NCBI RefSeq assembly: GCF_003387375.1
Contig: NZ_QUNG01000001.1
Location: 124,001 to 188,000 of the forward strand
Direction: 5' to 3'
Source of the DNA: Marinomonas pollencensis
GTDB taxonomy: Bacteria > Pseudomonadota > Gammaproteobacteria > Pseudomonadales > Marinomonadaceae
DNA: 64,000 nucleotides
The translations under genes were made by a program, and so were the position numbers. The notes under the pieces were generated by a model. It saw only the letters and a list, made by a program, of their open reading frames with translations, was not told the origin of the DNA and did not search any database. Shown here one piece after another: positions 59,257 through 64,000 of this stretch; position 1 is the first letter of the stretch; each line of letters starts with the position of its first letter.

Positions 59257-60594
59257 ATGAGCCATATTGCGAAAACCCGACTCACTCAAGCGCAACTTGA
59301 TGCCCACTGGATGGCTTATTCAGGTAATCGCCAATTTAAAGCAGATCCTCGCTTGATCGTCTCTGCCGAAGGCAAATACTACACGGACCTAGATGGTCGT
59401 AAAATTTTTGATGGATTATCAGGCTTATGGACATGCGGCCTAGGACACAGTGTCCCCAGTATAAATGAAGCGGTAGCTAAGCAAGTTAAAACCCTAGACT
59501 ACTCACCAGCGTTTCAATATGGCCACGAAAAATCTTTTGAATTGGCCGAGAAAATCACTCAATTCATGCCAGCAGAATTAAACCGTGTGTTTTTCACCGG
59601 ATCTGGCTCTGAATCCGTTGATACCGCTCTGAAAATCGCTCGTGCCTATTGGCGTAAGAAAGGCAAAGGCACCAAGGTTAAATTTATCGGACGCGCTAAA
59701 GGCTACCACGGCGCCAGTGTTTCCGGCTTTAGTGTGGGGGGGATTCCTGCCAACCGAACACTTTATGGGCAAGGACTGGAGTCTTATCATTTACCACACA
59801 CTCAAGTGCCTGGCACTGAGTTTACCAAAGGCATGGCAGAGCAAGGCAAAGAGCGCGCAGAAGACCTTGTTAACCTCATCACCATGCACGATGCCTCAAA
59901 CATTGCCGCCGTGATCGTAGAGCCAATGTCAGGTTCAGCTGGCGTCATTGTGCCACCGCAAGGCTATTTACAACGACTACGAGAGATCTGCGACCAACAT
60001 GACATATTACTGATTTTTGATGAGGTGATTACAGGCTTTGGTCGCATGGGTGCCAAAACTGGCGCCGAGGCGTTTGACGTTACACCCGATGTGATTACGC
60101 TTGCTAAACAGGTGACCAATGGCGTGATTCCTATGGGTGCAGCGGTCTTTAAACAAGAAATCTACGATACCTTCATGGAACAAGGCGGCCCAGATTATAT
60201 GCTCGAAGTGCCTCATGGATACACTTATTCTGCTCACCCTATTGCGTGTGCGGCAGGTTTGGCATCTCTCGAAGAAATCCAACAACAAAACTTGGTAGAA
60301 CGAGTGAAAGAAATGAGCCCCATATGGCAAGACTGCGTACATCAACTAAGAAGCGTCAGCCCTATTATCAGTGACATTCGCAATTATGGGTTTGCCGCTG
60401 GGCTCACCATAGCGCCAGTGGACAACGAGCCTGCTAAGCGCCCTTTCCAGATCGCTATGTCCATGTGGGATAAAGGCTACTATGTGCGTTATGGTGCCGA
60501 CACCATTCAATTGGCGCCGCCATTTACCACAGAGAAATCTGAAATGGACAGTCTTATCAATGCCTTAGGAGACGCCCTCCAAGAGCAACACTAA
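59257..60594 (+). CDS. Class III omega-aminotransferase (beta-alanine:pyruvate type)
   Basis: The 445-residue PLP enzyme has FDGLSGLWTCGLGH (52-65), VFFTGSGSESVDTALK (110-125), LIFDEVITGFGRMG, the PLP Lys in ITLAKQVTNGVIPMG and YTYSAHPIACAAG. Its closest known type is Pseudomonas beta-alanine:pyruvate transaminase, but the related beta-amino or taurine substrates are possible. GAGAGGA precedes the start. Confidence 0.88.
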   Translation: MSHIAKTRLTQAQLDAHWMAYSGNRQFKADPRLIVSAEGKYYTDLDGRKIFDGLSGLWTCGLGHSVPSINEAVAKQVKTLDYSPAFQYGHEKSFELAEKITQFMPAELNRVFFTGSGSESVDTALKIARAYWRKKGKGTKVKFIGRAKGYHGASVSGFSVGGIPANRTLYGQGLESYHLPHTQVPGTEFTKGMAEQGKERAEDLVNLITMHDASNIAAVIVEPMSGSAGVIVPPQGYLQRLREICDQHDILLIFDEVITGFGRMGAKTGAEAFDVTPDVITLAKQVTNGVIPMGAAVFKQEIYDTFMEQGGPDYMLEVPHGYTYSAHPIACAAGLASLEEIQQQNLVERVKEMSPIWQDCVHQLRSVSPIISDIRNYGFAAGLTIAPVDNEPAKRPFQIAMSMWDKGYYVRYGADTIQLAPPFTTEKSEMDSLINALGDALQEQH

Positions 60595-60615
60595 CACGAT
60601 AGGGCACTGTCATTA

Positions 60616-60650
60616 GGTTCTTTACTGCATTTTTGCCGCAGTAAAGAACC
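60616..60650. other. Perfect 13-bp hairpin after the aminotransferase gene
   Basis: GGTTCTTTACTGC (60616-60628) pairs with GCAGTAAAGAACC (60638-60650) around ATTTTTGCC. There is no T run after it on either strand, so it is not a standard intrinsic terminator. It may protect the transcript end or be a Rho-type site. Confidence 0.5.
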
Positions 60651-60801
60651 CGCTGTTTGCACGACAATGCATTAAACAACCCCTCATCACGACTTGCATC
60701 AATTTTCCTAATATCTGACCTGTTCTAACCTCTTGTTTTCCCTATAATAGCGAACCATAACATTTTGCTTCAGCGATATCTGAAACGGACAAGAGATAAC
60801 A

Positions 60802-61122
60802 ATGAAAACCCTATCCCATGTACGCTGCTTCTGGTCTGGCGATTTATATCTAACTAATGGCGTAGTGATGCCAATCCGCTGCACGCATATTTCTAACCAA
60901 ACAGTTGAGGTGGACGCGCCTTTAGGTTTACAAGGCTCCAAAATGGTGAAATTAGAATTAAACGCCATTCATGAAGGCAACACAGCACGCTTGAAGTGCT
61001 TAGCCGACCCACTTATGGATGTGTTTAACGAGCATAACAAACACTACATTAAGCTCCGCTTTCATACTATCTCCAAGCAAGACCGCCACTTTATCGAAAG
61101 CTTTGTCGCCGCACACGAATAA
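60802..61122 (+). CDS. PilZ-like small protein, tentative
   Basis: The 106-residue protein has a beta-rich pattern: THISNQTVEVDAPLGLQGSKMVKLEL (28-53) and KHYIKLRFHTISKQDRHFIESFV at the end, like a PilZ core. The RxxxR c-di-GMP motif was not found in the usual place, so binding is doubtful. It may be a degenerate PilZ or an unrelated beta-barrel. Confidence 0.5.
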   Translation: MKTLSHVRCFWSGDLYLTNGVVMPIRCTHISNQTVEVDAPLGLQGSKMVKLELNAIHEGNTARLKCLADPLMDVFNEHNKHYIKLRFHTISKQDRHFIESFVAAHE

Positions 61123-61125
61123 CCT

Positions 61126-61173
61126 AAAAGGGGCGTTTAACCAAGATTCAATTTGATTAACCGCCCCTTTTTT
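61126..61173. terminator. Bidirectional terminator between convergent genes
   Basis: AAAAGGGGCG (61126-61135) pairs with CGCCCCTTTT (61162-61171), with T6 at the end. The extra GTTAA/TTAAC pairing extends the stem. Confidence 0.85.
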
Positions 61174-61203
61174 CAAGCTCAACTCAACCGACTGCTGCCC
61201 AGC

Positions 61204-61455
61204 TTACTTTTCTGCTTTGTCTTCGGCTTTTTTCACACGGATTTTATTGCCATCTAAGTCCATGCCATTGAGTGCTTTAATCGCAACTTTTACTTCGCCT
61301 ACTTTAGGCATTTCAACAAAGGCAAAACCTTTGGATTCACCGGTTTCTTTGTCCAACACCAAGTTACAAGACTGCAAGGTGCCATGGGCGGAAAACAGCC
61401 TATGAAGCTCTTCTTCTGTGGTATTTCGCGCCAAGTTTCGTACTAAAATTTTCAT
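61204..61455 (-). CDS. RRM-type RNA-binding protein
   Basis: The true start is ATG 61455 (MKILVRNLARNTTEEEL), as a longer reading is not gene-like. The 83-residue protein is a single RNA-recognition motif with RNP2 ILVRNL (3-8) and RNP1 KGFAFVEM, plus a charged tail. Such proteins are cold-inducible in many bacteria. Confidence 0.92.
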   Translation of the reverse strand: MKILVRNLARNTTEEELHRLFSAHGTLQSCNLVLDKETGESKGFAFVEMPKVGEVKVAIKALNGMDLDGNKIRVKKAEDKAEK

Positions 61456-61526
61456 ATCATTCTCGTCTTTAAGTAATCGTTTTTCCAATGACGCAAGATT
61501 AACACGCCAGAGAGAAGAGCGAGCAA

Positions 61527-61565
61527 TAAAAAAGGCATGAGAAGCGCTTCCCATGCCTTTTTCTT
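61527..61565 (-). terminator. Terminator of the nucleoside hydrolase operon
   Basis: AAAAAAGGCATG-a-GAAGC pairs with GCTTC-c-CATGCCTTTTT; the U-tract on the minus strand ends the rbsK-hydrolase transcript. Confidence 0.85.
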
Positions 61566-61582
61566 ATTCTTTGTCGCCTTCT

Positions 61583-62524
61583 TTATGAAAGCGTGGTTTC
61601 AAACAGCTTAAGCAGACGCTCACTGTCTACTTCCATGCAAACTTGCGTCATTGGCACATCGTTCCAATGGGGCTCTGGGAATTCCATTCCCTGAGGCGCA
61701 AAAATAGTTTGCCCAATACCAATGCCTTCACACGCAACGCGTACTGCACCAAGCTCAACACCAAAAATACTTGGGTCCATAGCATAAGCAATGGTCGATG
61801 CATCGTGGAAGTAACAGCCATTCATATCAAAGCGGCTGCTGTAAAAATTAATGTAATGTTGGGCGCAGTCATAGAGGAAACCACCTTCTTCAGGGTTGGC
61901 CTGCTTAATACGCTCTAATACTGTGTTATCTAGCAACACTTGGTGGGTCACATCAAGGCCAATCATGGTTACCTGCCAAGGCGCGGTAAAGACAGCGTCG
62001 GCGGCGTGTGGATCGTTCATAATGTTGGCTTCTGCCACCGGCGATACGTTTCCGTATTCAATGGCGGTCCCCCCCATCAGAATAACTTCATCAACAAGGT
62101 TCGCCACTTCAGGGTCAAGTTCAAGGACTTTGGCCAAGTTACCAAGTGGTCCCAAAGCAATGATAGTCACTTCACCTGGGTACTCGCGTACCGTATCGAC
62201 GATAAACTGGGCCGCACTTTTCTCAATCGCTTTGCCCTTTGGTGCCGGCCAGTTAATGTTACCAAAACCGTCGGCGCCATGAACAAAATCCGGATGCGGA
62301 CGTGGCGCAATCGAAAACGGCACCGCCACCCCTTGGGCAACAGGCACATCGACGTTAGCGATTTCTGTCAGGGTAATGGCGTTTTGTGTGGCCAATTCTA
62401 CCGGCACATTACCAAAAGTAGTTGTTAGCCCCAACACATCTAATTGTGGCGCTTGAAAGGCAAAAAAGATCGCCATAGCATCATCGATGCCGGGATCTGT
62501 ATCAATAATAATTTTACGAGCCAT
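61583..62524 (-). CDS. Inosine/uridine-type nucleoside hydrolase
   Basis: The 313-residue enzyme cleaves ribonucleosides to base and ribose. The calcium-binding DTDPGIDDAMAI is at 8-19, with ALGPLGNLAKVLE and the later ANIMNDPHAAD and ASTIAYAMDP segments. The adjacent ribokinase would phosphorylate the released ribose. Substrate range is not told by sequence. Confidence 0.93.
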   Translation of the reverse strand: MARKIIIDTDPGIDDAMAIFFAFQAPQLDVLGLTTTFGNVPVELATQNAITLTEIANVDVPVAQGVAVPFSIAPRPHPDFVHGADGFGNINWPAPKGKAIEKSAAQFIVDTVREYPGEVTIIALGPLGNLAKVLELDPEVANLVDEVILMGGTAIEYGNVSPVAEANIMNDPHAADAVFTAPWQVTMIGLDVTHQVLLDNTVLERIKQANPEEGGFLYDCAQHYINFYSSRFDMNGCYFHDASTIAYAMDPSIFGVELGAVRVACEGIGIGQTIFAPQGMEFPEPHWNDVPMTQVCMEVDSERLLKLFETTLS

Positions 62525-62545
62525 ATTCGACTTCCTCTTTATAAA

Positions 62546-63457
62546 CTAAGCCTGTTTGGCTAAAAATTCGGTAACCTCAGCGCGACTAGGTATGGCCGAC
62601 GCGGCACCCATTTTTGTGACACACAGCGCAGAAGCTGCGCACGCACGTCGAAGGGCAAGGGTCATGTCTTCGTCATTCATCAATGAAGACAAACAATAAC
62701 CAATAAAGGTGTCCCCTGCTGCAGTCGTATCAACGGCTTCAACCGAGAAAGCCTCAACAAAAAGACTCTCAACGCTGACCCCCGCTTGCTGTTTAGGAAA
62801 GTAGCGAACCCCGGCTTTACCCAAAGTCATTAACACAGACAAGTCTGGGTATGCGTTAGGCAGCATTTTACTGGCGCTTTCTACATCACTTACCCCAAGC
62901 AAATCCATTGCTTCTACTTCATTGACTATCAACAGATCGACCCAGGGAAGCACTTTCTTGGTCAGCTCTGCATCCATCGGGGCTGGGTTAAAAGCAACCT
63001 TCACACCATGGGCTTGGGCCTGCTCCATGGTGTATTCGATGAGGTTGGTTTCATTTTGCAATAGCACCCAATCGCCGTCATTGGCCTGAGCCAATACCCC
63101 ATCTACCTGTGCTTCTGTCAGGGCGTGATTCGCCCCTTGATATAGGATAATGGCGTTCTCAGCCGCCTTATTCAATTGGATGATAGCATGCCCTGTCGGC
63201 ACCTCTAAACGGGCAATTAACTGGGTATCCACCCCCAACTCTGTCAGCTGATCCAACACCGCTTGGTCACTATGGTGTATTGCCCCAACGTGCTTAACAT
63301 CAGCCCCCGCTTTGGCCAAAGCCACAGATTGATTGGCGCCTTTTCCGCCTAACAAACACTGATAATTTTGCGAGGCCATGGTTTCACCTGGACGCACGAA
63401 ATGATCCACTTGATAAAGGTGATCAAGATTGATCGAACCAAGGTTATAAATCGTCAT
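62546..63457 (-). CDS. rbsK: Ribokinase
   Basis: ATG 63457 (MTIYNLGSINLD) is preferred over the upstream 63493. The PfkB-family enzyme has LLGGKGANQSVALAKAG (about 35-50) and DTTAAGDTFIGYCL with the catalytic Asp. It is 21 bp upstream of the nucleoside hydrolase, an operon for nucleoside ribose use. Confidence 0.92.
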   Translation of the reverse strand: MTIYNLGSINLDHLYQVDHFVRPGETMASQNYQCLLGGKGANQSVALAKAGADVKHVGAIHHSDQAVLDQLTELGVDTQLIARLEVPTGHAIIQLNKAAENAIILYQGANHALTEAQVDGVLAQANDGDWVLLQNETNLIEYTMEQAQAHGVKVAFNPAPMDAELTKKVLPWVDLLIVNEVEAMDLLGVSDVESASKMLPNAYPDLSVLMTLGKAGVRYFPKQQAGVSVESLFVEAFSVEAVDTTAAGDTFIGYCLSSLMNDEDMTLALRRACAASALCVTKMGAASAIPSRAEVTEFLAKQA

Positions 63458-63662
63458 AATTACTCTTCTTTTAAGGTCACGCTCACAGGGCATTTTGACT
63501 GCTGCGTTTTAATCGCAAAGAATGCACTTAAGAGCACGCTTGCTGTCGCTCACGCCGAGATACGTCAGCCGGAAAAAACTAATCTGTAATCAAAACACTT
63601 TTTGCCCTTTATTCAAACAGAAAAATACCTGACCGATCGTAAAAACTTCGACAAAAAGATAA

Positions 63663-63701
63663 AAAAAACGCCTCATCTAACTAAAAATGAGGCGTTTTTT
63701 C
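63663..63701 (-). terminator. argG terminator
   Basis: AACGCCTCAT pairs with ATGAGGCGTT around CTAACTAAAA, flanked by A and T runs. It is oriented to end argG. Confidence 0.9.
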
Positions 63702-63718
63702 GGAAAACGAAAAAGTGG

Positions 63719-64000
63719 TTACTTTTTATCTAAAAAGCCACGACCTTTCTGAGCAGCAATACGCATACGCAAAGCATTCAATTTAATGAAGCCTGCCGCG
63801 TCTTTTTGATCGTAAGCGCCCGCATCATCTTCAAAGGTTGCGATAGAGCTATCGAACAAGCTGTTTGGCGATTGACGACCAACCACTTCCACATTGCCTT
63901 TATACAATTTAAGGCGAACAGTACCGCTTACATGCTCTTGAGAAGTATCGATCAAGGCCTGCATCATACGACGTTCTTCTGACCACCAGAAACCGTTGTA
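63719..64000 (-). CDS. argG: Argininosuccinate synthase, C-terminal part (cut by window edge)
   Basis: The frame stays open to the window edge. Visible residues include [11 protein letters not shown] before the Met at 63967, then a segment with [21 protein letters not shown] and [13 protein letters not shown] and [15 protein letters not shown]. These are the C-terminal segments of ArgG, which makes argininosuccinate from citrulline and aspartate. Confidence 0.9.
   Translation of the reverse strand, partial: YNGFWWSEERRMMQALIDTSQEHVSGTVRLKLYKGNVEVVGRQSPNSLFDSSIATFEDDAGAYDQKDAAGFIKLNALRMRIAAQKGRGFLDKK

Overview
The window looks like a chromosome segment of a marine gammaproteobacterium, probably an Oceanospirillales member such as Marinomonas. 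This placement is inferred from moderate GC content, a complete rsxABCDGE-nth block with a very long RsxC, a fad/etf beta-oxidation cluster, and many gammaproteobacterial housekeeping genes. No rRNA, tRNA or CRISPR was recognised.

Layout. 1-2830: a partial gene, a glyoxalase-fold protein, a DUF1566 lipoprotein and a periplasmic MsrA. 2830-7850: the accessory part. An AT-rich array of integron gene cassettes (about 3412-7277), all read on the + strand and separated by attC-like sites, has no integrase gene in view. It carries a three-gene cassette (helical Asn/Gln-rich protein, small membrane protein, 356-residue soluble protein), an abortive-infection-like protein with an RX6H motif, a small membrane protein and a DUF1883-TIR protein. 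Copies of a short TGCCTGTCCT repeat and palindromic elements lie on its flanks. 7850-9890: a divergent trpB-trpA pair behind an operator-like palindrome. 9980-13311: a phosphonate-type ABC transporter (phnD-phnC-phnE-phnE, minus strand). 13545-16666: a glycosyltransferase 2 / VTT membrane protein / ArnT-like operon. 16960-25870: mixed genes including DUF945, DUF3422, a GH79-like glycosidase, a VasI-like secreted protein, a DksA-type zinc finger protein, the urate hydroxylase HpxO and a DUF2127 protein. 26088-39373: katG, then fatty-acid degradation genes (fadBA, etfBA, an enoyl-CoA hydratase, DUF2889, fadD, an SCP2 protein, an acyl-CoA dehydrogenase). 39583-49188: CobW GTPase, SPOUT methyltransferase, TraB/GumN protein, ilvE, a PAS-GGDEF protein, dcd and apbC/mrp. 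49471-59121: metG, rsxABCDGE and nth. 59257-64000: omega-transaminase, PilZ-like protein, RRM protein, nucleoside hydrolase, ribokinase and the 3' end of argG.

How the genes work together. The acyl-CoA synthetase, dehydrogenase, FadBA complex and ETF form an almost complete beta-oxidation chain that passes electrons to the quinone pool. Rsx and Nth concern iron-sulfur redox control and DNA repair. The nucleoside hydrolase and ribokinase form a nucleoside salvage pair. The most unusual part is the cassette array: most of its recognisable products resemble parts of anti-phage or abortive-infection systems, and the 3445-5079 cassette is a candidate undescribed module whose three proteins share an Asn/Gln-rich S/N-T-N motif.
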